Source: Gammaproteobacteria bacterium (lineage in GTDB: Bacteria > Pseudomonadota > Gammaproteobacteria > Coxiellales > Coxiellaceae). Taken from it: a stretch of 64,000 nucleotides of DNA. Both the position numbers and the translations under genes were made by a program. The notes beneath the pieces are model-generated. The model saw only the letters and a list, made by a program, of their open reading frames with translations. It was not told the origin of the DNA and did no database searches. Shown in pieces: positions 37,629-46,204 of the stretch. Each line of letters opens with the position of its first letter. Positions within the stretch are counted from its first letter, which is position 1. The stretch spans positions 1 through 64,000 of the forward strand of contig JAUIDD010000001.1 of assembly GCA_030429175.1 (NCBI GenBank). Direction: 5' to 3'.

Positions 37629-38138
37629 ATGTCAAAATCATTTATTAAATTTACTGTTGCGAGTTTAGCGGCGCTATTGTCTGTTTCGACTCTTGCTGCA
37701 AAAACAGGAGATCGTATTGGAGTTGTGGATATGCAACAAATATTGCATGAAGCACCACAGATGAAAAAAATCAATGCAGACCTTAAAAAACAGTTTGCTA
37801 AACGTCAAGCTGCTATTCTAAAGCAAGCAAACAAGTGGAAAGCCGATATGGAGAGTTTCTCTAAAAATCGCGCAGTGCTAAGCCCTAAAAAATTAAAAGA
37901 CGCGCAATCAGGCATTGCTTCTGAGGAAGCTCAGTTACGTACGGCGCAAATGAGCTATCAACAAGACCTACGCAAAGCGCAAGATCAAGCGATGGGTGAG
38001 TTCTTAAAACGTCTAAAATTCTCAGTGACAAAAGTGGCTGGAAGCAAAGATCTAGAAGTCGTATTACCTAAGAATGCTTTACTTTATTCAACCAGTTCTA
38101 CTGATATCACAGGTCCAGTACTGGCAAGCTTGAAGTAG
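37629..38138 (+). CDS. skp: Periplasmic chaperone Skp/OmpH
   Basis: A 169-residue precursor with a signal peptide ending near TLAAKTG, then [28 protein letters not shown] and the long helical tentacles that cradle unfolded outer-membrane proteins. It follows bamA by 27 bp with AACAGGAGG before the ATG, in the conserved bamA-skp-lpxD order. Confidence 0.93.
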   Translation: MSKSFIKFTVASLAALLSVSTLAAKTGDRIGVVDMQQILHEAPQMKKINADLKKQFAKRQAAILKQANKWKADMESFSKNRAVLSPKKLKDAQSGIASEEAQLRTAQMSYQQDLRKAQDQAMGEFLKRLKFSVTKVAGSKDLEVVLPKNALLYSTSSTDITGPVLASLK

Positions 38139-38145
38139 GTTTTTT

Positions 38146-39177
38146 ATGCCATCGATAAGTCTGGGTGCATTAGCAAAACAATTGAATGCAACCTTACAGG
38201 GGGCTGCCGAAGATGTTGTCATTACTTCGGTAGCACCACTGGCTGAAGCAGGCAGTGGTCAGTTATCATTTTTAGCCGATTCAAAATATACGAAATTCTT
38301 GATCGATACAAAAGCAGCAGTTGTGTTATTGACTGAAGAAGCAGCTGCATTATGTCCGGTACCTAAACTTATCGTCGGTAATCCTAAAGCCTGTTTTGGT
38401 AAAGTGGCAGAGCTTTTTGTGCGTAAAATTAGACAGCCAGCTGGCATTCATCCAACTGCAGTGATTGGTGAAAGCTGTCGGATCGATCCCAGTGTGTCTA
38501 TCGGTCCATTATGTGTGATTGGTGATGAAGTTACGATTGGTAATGATACAATGATTTTACCTGGCACGGTGATTCAAGAAGCAGCTTCCATTGGTGCACA
38601 CTGTTTAATCCACGCCAATGTTACGATTTATCCGCAGTCTATTATTGGTAATCATGTTGAGATTCATAGTGGTGCGGTCATTGGATCTGATGGTTTTGGT
38701 AATGCCAATGAAGATGGCCAATGGACTAAAACACCACAGCTTGGTCGCGCTATTATTCAAGATCATGTTGAGATTGGTGCAAATACAACAATCGATTGTG
38801 GTGCAATTGGTGACACAATAGTTGGCACTGGTGTCAAGTTAGATAATTTAATTCAAGTAGCACACAATGTAAAAATCGGTGACCATACCGCGATTGCTGC
38901 ACAGACCGGTATTGCTGGTAGTACGATTATTGGTAAATATTGTATGGTGGGTGGGCAGGTAGGTATTTCAGGGCACCTTCAATTATGTGACGGTGTGATG
39001 TTAACAGCCCAGTCAGGCGTGCGTCAGTCACTATTAAATCCAGGTGTTTACTCGTCATCGGTTTCGGTGTTGCCGAATACGGAGTGGAATAAGGCAGCAT
39101 CACGGTTGAAAAAATTAAATGTTATGTATAAAGATATATTAACCCTTAAAAAGGCGCAAAAAGAGGTGATCTCATGA
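38146..39177 (+). CDS. lpxD: UDP-3-O-acyl-glucosamine N-acyltransferase
   Basis: A 343-residue hexapeptide-repeat enzyme of lipid A synthesis. It has an N-terminal uridine-binding domain (~1-100), left-handed beta helix (~105-300, repeats such as [19 protein letters not shown]) and helical tail. The catalytic His is H240 in QVAHNVKIG. It overlaps fabZ by 4 nt (ATGA). Confidence 0.97.
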   Translation: MPSISLGALAKQLNATLQGAAEDVVITSVAPLAEAGSGQLSFLADSKYTKFLIDTKAAVVLLTEEAAALCPVPKLIVGNPKACFGKVAELFVRKIRQPAGIHPTAVIGESCRIDPSVSIGPLCVIGDEVTIGNDTMILPGTVIQEAASIGAHCLIHANVTIYPQSIIGNHVEIHSGAVIGSDGFGNANEDGQWTKTPQLGRAIIQDHVEIGANTTIDCGAIGDTIVGTGVKLDNLIQVAHNVKIGDHTAIAAQTGIAGSTIIGKYCMVGGQVGISGHLQLCDGVMLTAQSGVRQSLLNPGVYSSSVSVLPNTEWNKAASRLKKLNVMYKDILTLKKAQKEVIS

Positions 39178-39635
39178 GTATTGTTTTAGATAATGTTGAA
39201 CTTCGAAAGCTCTTACCACATCGTTATCCATTTTTGTTGGTTGATCAGGTATTAGAGGTTGAGCCAGGCAAGTCAATTACAGCAATTAAAAATGTCACAT
39301 GCAATGAGCCTTTTTTTAATGGTCACTTTCCAGGTTATCCAGTGATGCCCGGCGTTTTAATTATTGAAGCGCTAGCGCAAATCTCTGGTGTCCTTATTTT
39401 AAAAAGCAAAGATTACGACCCTCAACGAGATTTATTTTTCTTAGCGGGCGTTAATAACGCACGCTTCAAACGTCCGGTCGTACCGGGCGATCGCTTAACG
39501 TTGCATGCTACCATTTCACGCAATAAACTTGACCTATGGAAGTTTGATTGTGTTGCTAAAGTTGATGATGAAGTGGTGTGTAGTGCTGAAATCATGAATA
39601 TCAAAGGTGTTGAAATACAAAAACAGCCTGATTGA
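39174..39635 (+). CDS. fabZ: (3R)-hydroxyacyl-ACP dehydratase
   Basis: A 153-residue hot-dog-fold dehydratase of fatty-acid synthesis. Active-site H51 lies in [15 protein letters not shown] and E65 in [24 protein letters not shown] and [12 protein letters not shown] are diagnostic. In most relatives lpxA follows; here a Rab-like/U-box gene does. Confidence 0.97.
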   Translation: MSIVLDNVELRKLLPHRYPFLLVDQVLEVEPGKSITAIKNVTCNEPFFNGHFPGYPVMPGVLIIEALAQISGVLILKSKDYDPQRDLFFLAGVNNARFKRPVVPGDRLTLHATISRNKLDLWKFDCVAKVDDEVVCSAEIMNIKGVEIQKQPD

Positions 39636-39692
39636 CAACGATTTCATTTCTCGGTATGTTTCCTGACATATATTTGAATTAAGGGAAACGTG

Positions 39693-41429
39693 ATGAGAGA
39701 TAACGATTATTTATTTAAAATATTGGTGTTAGGCGGTAGAAGTAGCGGCAAAAAATCGCTTATACGGCGTTATTCGGATGGTATGTTCTATGACGACTCT
39801 CCTCCAGAAAATCAGTATATAGATTTAAGAGTCAAGACTATTGATTGTCAGGATAAAACGATCAAGCAAATGATTCAGTTTAACCCTGTGACTGAGCATC
39901 GTGGACAGCCTCGTGTGGGTAACTACAGAAGTATGCACTACTTTTTTGTGTGCTGGGACTTAACGAATGTAGTTGCGTACCGTCATGTAAAGCTATATTT
40001 GGATCAGTTGGAGCGTGAAAAAAGCTTAGCGAGTGAAGTGTTTATCGTTGGTACAAAGTCAGATGGATTACGTGCTGCTGGCAATAGTGTCGAAGAGATT
40101 CAGCAATTGGCAATCGAGCATGATGTTGTTTATTTAGGAGATACCAGTGCGCGTGATGGTACGCATGTAACTGAGGTTTTTGAAGCAGCAGTTGCTGCAA
40201 AATTAGATTTTCTTGAAGGGCGTCGTCTACGAGGTGAATCTTGTATGATACCGCAGCTAAAAGAGCAGTTTCAGTGTCTAGAAAATCCTTTGGTTCTGGT
40301 ACCCAAGAGAGATATCATGTTGCGTCAGATGACGGTGCATTGTTTGGGAGATATGATATCGCAAGTGCGACTGTATCGACATATCAGTCGGTTAGATCGT
40401 GATAAAATTCAATGCTTGATACAAAAAAAAGACTCAAATACCCAAAAAACTCTTGAGAATTTTGCGCTCACTTATGCATTAGGTGATCGTCATATGTGCG
40501 AAGGTAATGCAGCTATTATACTGATTGATGTAAATGCTACTGAGAATGTGTGTTTGTCATCTTTATTAAATAATATGCGAAAGCTCCAGGCCATCAAGCA
40601 TAATGATCACTATAACGTTATTTTTTTGGTTAATAATTTTGTAGCGCATCCAAATCTACCACAGTCTCAGGCTTTTAGAGATTGTGTTTTTTCAATTAAT
40701 ATTGCGCTTGAATCAGAATTGATACATGAGAGTTTAAAGCATATGCTACTTACGCTCAGAGACAGTCAATGTGAATTTGGTGTGCATACCACAAAAGAAC
40801 CAAGTTCATTTTGGGAAAAACTTATAGGCCCTAGTGGAGATAGGCCACTATGGCGGCCAGGTCCGCGTGTATTACTGCCTTTATCACAGGGATCTTATAC
40901 AGCTATTGTGAGCGAGTTAGAAGTACGTATTGAGGCTGAACAAAGAGAACAGCAAGAGGCGCGACAAGAATATGAAAGACGTGTGCGAGAACAAAGAGCG
41001 CGTGTAGCACAAGAGCGACAAGAGCAGGAAAGACGTGAACGAGAACAAAGAGCGCGTGAAGCACAACGACTACGACTTGAGCAACAAGTACGTGACTGGC
41101 ACCACCGTGCTGCAGCAGCTCGATGCGGATCTAGTGCTGTTGAGGCGAGTATATTTACTGTGCAATACCCCACGGGGATGGAGGAGCCACCAGCAGAATT
41201 TCAATGTCCTATTACTTATGACCTCATGAACGAGCCAGTTGTGGATCCAGAAGGTCATAGTTACGAGCATGCTGCAATTTTGGAGTGGATAAGCACACAT
41301 CATACTTCTCCAGTGACACGAACAGCTTTAAGCGAAAATCAATTGGCACCTAACCGTGCGTTACGTGGGCTCATTGAGCGGTGGAAAGCAGAGCATCCAC
41401 AGCAGCCACCAGCATCACCAACACCTTAA
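39693..41429 (+). CDS. Rab-like GTPase fused to a U-box E3 ubiquitin-ligase domain
   Basis: A 578-residue protein with three parts. Residues ~6-180 look like a divergent Ras/Rab GTPase: KILVLGGRSSGKKSL (G14-x4-G19-K20, with Lys replacing the usual Ser/Thr 21), a Rab-like MHYFFVCWDLTNVVAYRHV, G4 TKSD (121-124) and G5 TSAR (151-154). The switch-II DxxG is lost. A middle helical domain leads to an Arg/Glu/Gln coiled coil (~402-478). Residues ~498-570 are a U-box: EFQCPITYDLMNEPVVDPEG then SYEHAAILEWI and SPVTRTAL. U-boxes recruit host E2 enzymes. The start is ATG 39693 with AAGGGA 6 nt before. Almost certainly acts in a eukaryotic host (inference). Confidence 0.85.
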   Translation: MRDNDYLFKILVLGGRSSGKKSLIRRYSDGMFYDDSPPENQYIDLRVKTIDCQDKTIKQMIQFNPVTEHRGQPRVGNYRSMHYFFVCWDLTNVVAYRHVKLYLDQLEREKSLASEVFIVGTKSDGLRAAGNSVEEIQQLAIEHDVVYLGDTSARDGTHVTEVFEAAVAAKLDFLEGRRLRGESCMIPQLKEQFQCLENPLVLVPKRDIMLRQMTVHCLGDMISQVRLYRHISRLDRDKIQCLIQKKDSNTQKTLENFALTYALGDRHMCEGNAAIILIDVNATENVCLSSLLNNMRKLQAIKHNDHYNVIFLVNNFVAHPNLPQSQAFRDCVFSINIALESELIHESLKHMLLTLRDSQCEFGVHTTKEPSSFWEKLIGPSGDRPLWRPGPRVLLPLSQGSYTAIVSELEVRIEAEQREQQEARQEYERRVREQRARVAQERQEQERREREQRAREAQRLRLEQQVRDWHHRAAAARCGSSAVEASIFTVQYPTGMEEPPAEFQCPITYDLMNEPVVDPEGHSYEHAAILEWISTHHTSPVTRTALSENQLAPNRALRGLIERWKAEHPQQPPASPTP

Positions 41430-42559
41430 ATCAGTTCGCAGACTAAATCAGCAGCTTTCTCGGCTGGGTTACCCTGACCGAGTTGTGATTGGAGTGAGGC
41501 CATTTTTTGTTTGATGCTAGTGCTGTAGGCTTTGTCTGTTAAGAGTTGGATTGTTTCATTGGTGAGATTATCAGCGGTTGCTTGGTACTGTAGATATTCT
41601 TTAGCAATCAACTCACCGGCAATAATATTACATAAGCCAATATTTTTAATTTTTGTCATACACATTAATGCCCAGTATGTTGGTGCTGATAATTTATAAA
41701 GAATAACGAGTGGCACTTGCATTAGGCCTATTTCAAGTGTTGCTGTACCAGAAGCGGCGATAGCGCTATCGCAAACAGAAAGTAAATTATAAGTATTGTT
41801 TTTAACGATGGTGACATCGCTAGGTAATTGCTTATAAAAATCTTCTTTGTCGAGCGTATCTGCAATTGGCATGGCAAATTGCACGTCGGGCATGGCTGTT
41901 TGAATGTGTTGTTTTGCCTCTAGCATAATCTTTAGTAGGCGTTCGATTTCCTGTTTGCGGCTACCGGGAAAGAGTGCAACAATTGGCTTGTTAGGGTCTA
42001 GATTGAGTGCCTTATAAGTTTCTTGTTTAGATAAAGTAGGTTTAGCTACTTCTTTTAGTGGATGTCCTACAAATGTCACCGGCACGTTTTCTTTTTGATA
42101 AAGCGCTTCTTCGAAGCGATACAGTACCGCCATATGATCAACGTAACGACGAATGCGTTTGATGCGGCCATAACGCCATCCCCAAATTTGTGGGCTCACA
42201 TAGAACAATACTTTCAATCCCATCTTGTGTGCCGCTCTAGCAATATGTAAATTAAATCCAGGATAATCAATTAAAATCACAAGATCAGGGCGATATTGTT
42301 TGAGATAGCTTTTAACTTTCTTAGCGGTTTGATAAATATCTTTAAGGTGTTTGATGACTTCAACGCCTCCGACGACACCCATCTTACTTAAATCTTCAAT
42401 CAATTCGACACCAGCGTTGCGCATATGCGTCTCGCCCATGCCGACGATTTTTAAATTTGGATTTTTTAAAAAAAGGGCCTGAGCTAAATTACCACCCAGC
42501 AGATCACCAGAAGCTTCACCGGTGCTGATAAAAATATGTTTATTTTGTGTCACAATCAA
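41426..42559 (-). CDS. lpxB: Lipid-A-disaccharide synthase
   Basis: A 377-residue peripheral GT-B glycosyltransferase joining UDP-2,3-diacylglucosamine and lipid X. Family blocks are HIFISTGEASGDLLGGNLAQAL, LVILIDYPGFNLHIARAAHKMG, YVSPQIWGWRYGRIKRIRR and LFPGSRKQEIERLL. It normally sits on the same strand as fabZ; here it is inverted. It overlaps the stop of the U-box gene by 4 nt and its start lies inside the upstream oxidoreductase gene (20-nt overlap), showing a coupled pair. Confidence 0.96.
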   Translation of the reverse strand: MIVTQNKHIFISTGEASGDLLGGNLAQALFLKNPNLKIVGMGETHMRNAGVELIEDLSKMGVVGGVEVIKHLKDIYQTAKKVKSYLKQYRPDLVILIDYPGFNLHIARAAHKMGLKVLFYVSPQIWGWRYGRIKRIRRYVDHMAVLYRFEEALYQKENVPVTFVGHPLKEVAKPTLSKQETYKALNLDPNKPIVALFPGSRKQEIERLLKIMLEAKQHIQTAMPDVQFAMPIADTLDKEDFYKQLPSDVTIVKNNTYNLLSVCDSAIAASGTATLEIGLMQVPLVILYKLSAPTYWALMCMTKIKNIGLCNIIAGELIAKEYLQYQATADNLTNETIQLLTDKAYSTSIKQKMASLQSQLGQGNPAEKAADLVCELI

Positions 42560-43526
42560 GGCTCCATTGTTTGGAGTTATGTAGGGTTTCGGTGATTTGA
42601 ATCGCAGCTTTTAGTGCATCGCGTCCGGCACGACCGGTAACGATTGGCTGACTCTTGCTTCGAATGGCATGTAAGAAATCGATAATTTCATCAAGAATTG
42701 CATCGCTTTTTTTAAATTTTTTACGTTCATGAGCAATATCAGGCAGGCCGGTAATTTTGTTAATGGTTTTGTAGTGGCCGCGGCGATAAATATTCGCCTC
42801 ACGCTTATGCAAATCAAGGCTCATATAACCTTCGTGTTGAAACAAGCGCATTTTACGTTCGTTTTTAAAACTGACACGACTGGCGGTAACGTTGGCGACA
42901 CAGCCATTTTCAAATTCGATACGTGCATTGGTAATGTCAGCTGACTCTGAGATTACCGAAGCACCGTTGGCGCGGATGTCGATGATGGGCGACTTTACGA
43001 GATATTGAATGAGATCTATATCGTGAATCATCAGATCAAGGATCACGTTCACATCGGTGCCGCGTGGATTATAGGGCGCGATACGGGTTGATTCGATAAA
43101 GCGTACTTTACAGGCTAAGGGTTCGATATATTTAATTACGGGATTAAAACGTTCGAGGTGCCCCACTTGCAGTACCAATTTATTTTTGTTTGCTAGTGCG
43201 ATTAATCGATCTGCTTGTTCAAGTGTGGTGGTGATGGGTTTTTCCATGAGTACATGTACGCCATGTTCTAAAAAAAATTGGCCGATTTCAAAGTGTGATT
43301 GTGTGGGTGTGGCGATGTTAACTGCATCAACAGTGCTAATAAGCTCACGGTAATCGCTGATTGCTTGACAGTGATATTTTTGAGCGAGTTTATGCGCAAT
43401 GTCTGGGTCACTGTCGCATACGGCCACAAGCTCGGCTTGGGGTAGGTTGGCGTACTTTTCGGCATGAAATTTGCCGAGGTAGCCTGTGCCGATAACGGCT
43501 GTTCTAATTTTATCTGGGTTATGCAT
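42540..43526 (-). CDS. Gfo/Idh/MocA oxidoreductase, GnnA-like
   Basis: A 328-residue NAD(P)-dependent enzyme: Rossmann motif AVIGTGYLGKFHAEKYANLP, the family EKP (HVLMEKPITTT) and the catalytic-type HDIDLIQYLV region. Its coupled position with lpxB matches GnnA, which in Acidithiobacillus oxidises the 3-OH of UDP-GlcNAc before GnnB amination, giving lipid A with amide-linked 3-acyl chains. No GnnB aminotransferase and no lpxA are seen here, so the specific role is inference from family and context. Confidence 0.8.
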   Translation of the reverse strand: MHNPDKIRTAVIGTGYLGKFHAEKYANLPQAELVAVCDSDPDIAHKLAQKYHCQAISDYRELISTVDAVNIATPTQSHFEIGQFFLEHGVHVLMEKPITTTLEQADRLIALANKNKLVLQVGHLERFNPVIKYIEPLACKVRFIESTRIAPYNPRGTDVNVILDLMIHDIDLIQYLVKSPIIDIRANGASVISESADITNARIEFENGCVANVTASRVSFKNERKMRLFQHEGYMSLDLHKREANIYRRGHYKTINKITGLPDIAHERKKFKKSDAILDEIIDFLHAIRSKSQPIVTGRAGRDALKAAIQITETLHNSKQWSLDCDTK

Positions 43527-43583
43527 GGCGCGTATTATCTCAGAATCCCAAAATAATTGCTATTTATAGGTTGAAACTATCAA

Positions 43584-43602
43584 CCTTTTGGTGCCAGGCA
43601 CC
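43584..43602. repeat. Second copy of the GGTGCC-A-GGCACC palindrome (partial)
   Basis: CCTTTTGGTGCCAGGCACC is identical to the core of the 14355-14383 palindrome but its right arm is truncated. It again lies just beyond the stop of a minus-strand gene (7 nt past 43609). Confidence 0.7.
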
Positions 43603-43608
43603 TAGATG

Positions 43609-44595
43609 TTAGATGTATAGATTTCTGGTTTCTTCCTCGGTAAGCGGCTGTTCTTGGTTTTGAGGGCCAATAAATAAGCTGTTTGAATTTTGTGATACAG
43701 GTACTGCTGCTTCAGTTGTTGGATGGAAGAGTCTATTCATGCCAATTAAAGTCAGCTCTGCACCACTAAACTCCAGCACAGTCGACAAAGCACTCCAGCC
43801 AAGGCCAAGTGACCATGTTCTTGGGTTACGCAGTAGATTAAGCATAATTTCACGTGGTGTTGCTTTTATTGCAAATGTAGTTGGTGTCACTCGAGCACTT
43901 TCAATCATTTGGTTATAAGGTATATCAGAAAATTGTGAAGGTAGTGCTGCTAATAATCCAAAACCTAAGGTTGTACCAGTAGTTGCAATGGCATGCGCAT
44001 TTCTACCAATAAATGAGTTTGGATTGTATCGCGTTTCTAATATATGTTGCACGCGTTTTGCTACAGGCATAATTCCTAAAAATAATCCAAGTCCAGTACT
44101 GTATTTTACAAATTTAAATGAAGAGCCAGTAGCATACATTTTCCAAAGTTCTGGTTGCGTTGTGGGCCTGGGGACCTCTTTGCCAACACCTGCAAGCGTT
44201 TTTCTGAAATTGGATGGTGCAAGTGCTGCTGTTTGAACAGCTGAAAGTCCAGTGATAGCAACTAGGTCATTAGGGTCACCGGTAATGCCTCTGCTTGTCG
44301 ATTTAATTATGTTACCGCGTAAAAGTGGGCGTGCAAAGGCAAACATACCATTGCCGAGTAAGCCAAGACCCCCTGTTTTGAAATTTTTTATTGAAAAATC
44401 TTTAAAGGATATAGCGCCATTGCTATGGCCGGTTTGTGCTAGTAATTCTAATCTTTCTGGTATTGCGATTAGAGCTGTAACTACAAGAGAAGTGACACCT
44501 GTGGTGGCTGCAGTTTCAGCTGCTGACCGTGCAGAGAATTGTTGCTTGAATGCATTGAAATCAAATAGTGAATTTGGACTTTTATCGCGAGACAT
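43609..44595 (-). CDS. Membrane-like effector candidate A (possible carrier-type fold)
   Basis: A 328-residue protein of unknown family with several moderately hydrophobic helices. Its layout, three segments of about 100 residues, recalls mitochondrial carriers: TTGVTSLVVTALIAIPERLELLAQTG then FKTGGLGLLGNGMFAFARPLLRG resembles the helix-P-matrix-helix-G-helix pattern, though the Px[DE]xx[KR] signature is not kept. The C-terminus QEQPLTEEETRNLYI has a Glu block, a feature of Dot/Icm signals. A PmrA-like promoter precedes it. It is related in style to the 296-residue protein at 45120. Confidence 0.6.
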   Translation of the reverse strand: MSRDKSPNSLFDFNAFKQQFSARSAAETAATTGVTSLVVTALIAIPERLELLAQTGHSNGAISFKDFSIKNFKTGGLGLLGNGMFAFARPLLRGNIIKSTSRGITGDPNDLVAITGLSAVQTAALAPSNFRKTLAGVGKEVPRPTTQPELWKMYATGSSFKFVKYSTGLGLFLGIMPVAKRVQHILETRYNPNSFIGRNAHAIATTGTTLGFGLLAALPSQFSDIPYNQMIESARVTPTTFAIKATPREIMLNLLRNPRTWSLGLGWSALSTVLEFSGAELTLIGMNRLFHPTTEAAVPVSQNSNSLFIGPQNQEQPLTEEETRNLYI

Positions 44596-44639
44596 ATGAT
44601 TAACCCTATTTCTTGTACATTAAGATTTAATTGGTTGTT

Positions 44640-44672
44640 ATAATATCATTTTAAAATTAAAATAGTCTTAAA
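44640..44672 (-). promoter_or_regulatory. PmrA-like box and -10 for effector candidate A
   Basis: On the minus strand: TTTAAGACT, AT, TTTAATTTT (44653-44672), then 7 nt, then TATTAT (44640-44645). The first half-site is identical to that of the 9713-9732 box. The same TTAA pair could also be read toward the plus-strand gene at 44741, but no -10 then lies at the 7-nt spacing. Confidence 0.55.
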
Positions 44673-44740
44673 AATAGTGACTTTTATGCTTTACATTGAG
44701 AATTAAAAACTGTTATCCTTGGGGTCAAGTGGAGATGCTT

Positions 44741-44959
44741 ATGTTAGAACAAATATTAAAACAAGGCCTTTTCTCGCCTGCTGGCGTTAGAGCAACACAA
44801 CGCGTGTTAGATTCTAACATTTTTGCTAATGGTTTTATGCTTTTCGGGTATGGTTTAGTTAAGATGATGGGATATGCAAATACAAATAATCAGCCTAAAC
44901 ACAAAAAAGCAGCACAGCAACAGACTGTCCCGCAACTTACTAATAAACTGGGGATTTAA
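44741..44959 (+). CDS. Small protein of unknown function, first of a pair
   Basis: A 72-residue ORF. The start ATG 44741 was chosen because GGAG lies 6 nt upstream; the frame can be opened further with TTG 44696 but without a ribosome site. It has one amphipathic-to-hydrophobic stretch (SNIFANGFMLFGYGLVKMMGYA) and a polar Gln/Lys tail (NNQPKHKKAAQQQTVPQ). The next small gene starts 2 nt after its stop and has the same plan, so the two look like a coupled, perhaps paralogous pair. Confidence 0.6.
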   Translation: MLEQILKQGLFSPAGVRATQRVLDSNIFANGFMLFGYGLVKMMGYANTNNQPKHKKAAQQQTVPQLTNKLGI

Positions 44960-44961
44960 AT

Positions 44962-45123
44962 ATGAGGCAATGTTTGTCTAAAATAGTCTCGCCTAAGGTG
45001 GTTGCTTATTCAGCAAACTTTCTAGTCCAATCAGGTTTGTTTGCTGCTTATGCGACGTGGGTGGACAATAAACAAAAGCAACAATTACCATCACCTGACT
45101 GCTCTAGCTCTAAACCAGATTAA
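44962..45123 (+). CDS. Small protein of unknown function, second of a pair
   Basis: A 53-residue ORF (MRQCLSKIVSPKVVAYSANF ... LFAAYATWVDNKQKQQLPSPD) with a hydrophobic middle and polar tail like its neighbour. It follows that gene by 2 nt and its stop overlaps by 4 nt the stop of the converging 296-residue gene. The tight packing between two PmrA-boxed genes suggests a functional module. No family recognised. Confidence 0.55.
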   Translation: MRQCLSKIVSPKVVAYSANFLVQSGLFAAYATWVDNKQKQQLPSPDCSSSKPD

Positions 45124-46010
45124 GTAGAAGGCCCATGGTTCTCTTGTGCTTTCTCATTTAAACAATTAGAAGTAGCAGCGGTGACACCAAATACGAGTGC
45201 TCTACCACCAATAGCGGCTGGTGATGGGGTTCGTAATGCGCTAAACAAACCTGCTTTAAATGACTTCTTAAACTCTGTTACTAAAGCCTTATTGACGCTA
45301 GGGCGTGGTGTCATTAAGCGATGGTATTCATCGTATTTAGCCTCGTTTAAAACACTTTTATAGGCATTCATTAGAGGTGCTTGTGCTACGTGAGTAGCAA
45401 AGCTGGTTATGCCAGCAGCTTCTATAGTAGCTGCTATTTGTGCGACATGTGTCGCATAACCACGTTTTTGATATGCCCCTTGACGATTTTTAATGATTCC
45501 AAATACACCGAAAAAACCAAGCGTAACAATAGATTTCTGACCAAAGATCAATAGTGTTGGTCGTTGTGCTAAGAAATTTAAATTCGCATACCAAGCTTTT
45601 GGATGGCTGTATTTATTAAGTTCTTTGAGAGTTTCGACTTGTTCGAATCGACCAGCAAATAAGGTTTCTGCACTTGCTGCAGCAAAAGTGATCATTGTAT
45701 CGGTGGCTACGTGTTTGATTGATGATGCATGGTGTTCTTCGCTACTAGAGTGATTTTCATGCTCAGCATGGGCAGATTTTATATTTGCAGTTGCGAGCTT
45801 ACCCGGGCGTATATTACGTGCCGCAGCAGCGAATGCACCAGCAAAGATTCCGGCATGCGGATTATGATTAGTAAAAGCTACATGCCACAGTGCACCTGAA
45901 AGGATGCCAGCAGCGCTTGAAACGGCACAGTTGCTAAAATGCATTATGAATGTATTATCATTATTATTTTTTCTATCTTCAATAGCCATATTTATATTAC
46001 CCCACTTCAT
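45120..46010 (-). CDS. Membrane-like effector candidate B (possible carrier-type fold)
   Basis: A 296-residue protein (289 if M8 at 45989 is used, which has the better AAGTGGGG site and leaves a normal leader). Hydrophobic helices alternate with basic loops in three blocks: NCAVSSAAGILSGALWHVAF; TMITFAAASAETLFAGRFEQ; and IEAAGITSFATHVAQAPLMN with a later FKAGLFSALRTPSPAAIGGR. The spacing and Gly/Pro/Arg pattern again suggest a mitochondrial-carrier-like plan (~300 residues, three repeats), but the signature is degenerate. A His/Glu/Ser-rich loop (HAEHENHSSSEEHH) interrupts block 1-2. A PmrA-like promoter precedes it. Confidence 0.6.
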   Translation of the reverse strand: MKWGNINMAIEDRKNNNDNTFIMHFSNCAVSSAAGILSGALWHVAFTNHNPHAGIFAGAFAAAARNIRPGKLATANIKSAHAEHENHSSSEEHHASSIKHVATDTMITFAAASAETLFAGRFEQVETLKELNKYSHPKAWYANLNFLAQRPTLLIFGQKSIVTLGFFGVFGIIKNRQGAYQKRGYATHVAQIAATIEAAGITSFATHVAQAPLMNAYKSVLNEAKYDEYHRLMTPRPSVNKALVTEFKKSFKAGLFSALRTPSPAAIGGRALVFGVTAATSNCLNEKAQENHGPST

Positions 46011-46031
46011 AGCTTTTTATTTGTTGATCAC

Positions 46032-46064
46032 ATACTAACTGATCAAAATTAAATTAATATTAAT
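46032..46064 (-). promoter_or_regulatory. PmrA-like box and -10 for effector candidate B
   Basis: On the minus strand: ATTAATATT, AA, TTTAATTTT (46045-46064), then 7 nt, then TAGTAT (46032-46037). The first half-site differs from the Legionella PmrA consensus at only the first base. Confidence 0.55.
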
Positions 46065-46204
46065 ACTTGGTAATTATTTGGCGTCAAATGTTGTTATTTT
46101 TTTTGTTGTTTTTAATCAGTTAGTTAGCATCAAAAAGACAATAAAAAAAACACTACACCTGACGTCAAATATGATAAGCTAGCGATTTTTGGAGGAATTT
46201 TGCA

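Noticed and set aside
44656-44690. The 44653-44672 box serving the plus-strand small genes
   Set aside because: Possible by symmetry, but the nearest -10 (TATGCT) is at 9 nt, whereas the minus-strand reading gives the 7-nt spacing shared by the other three.
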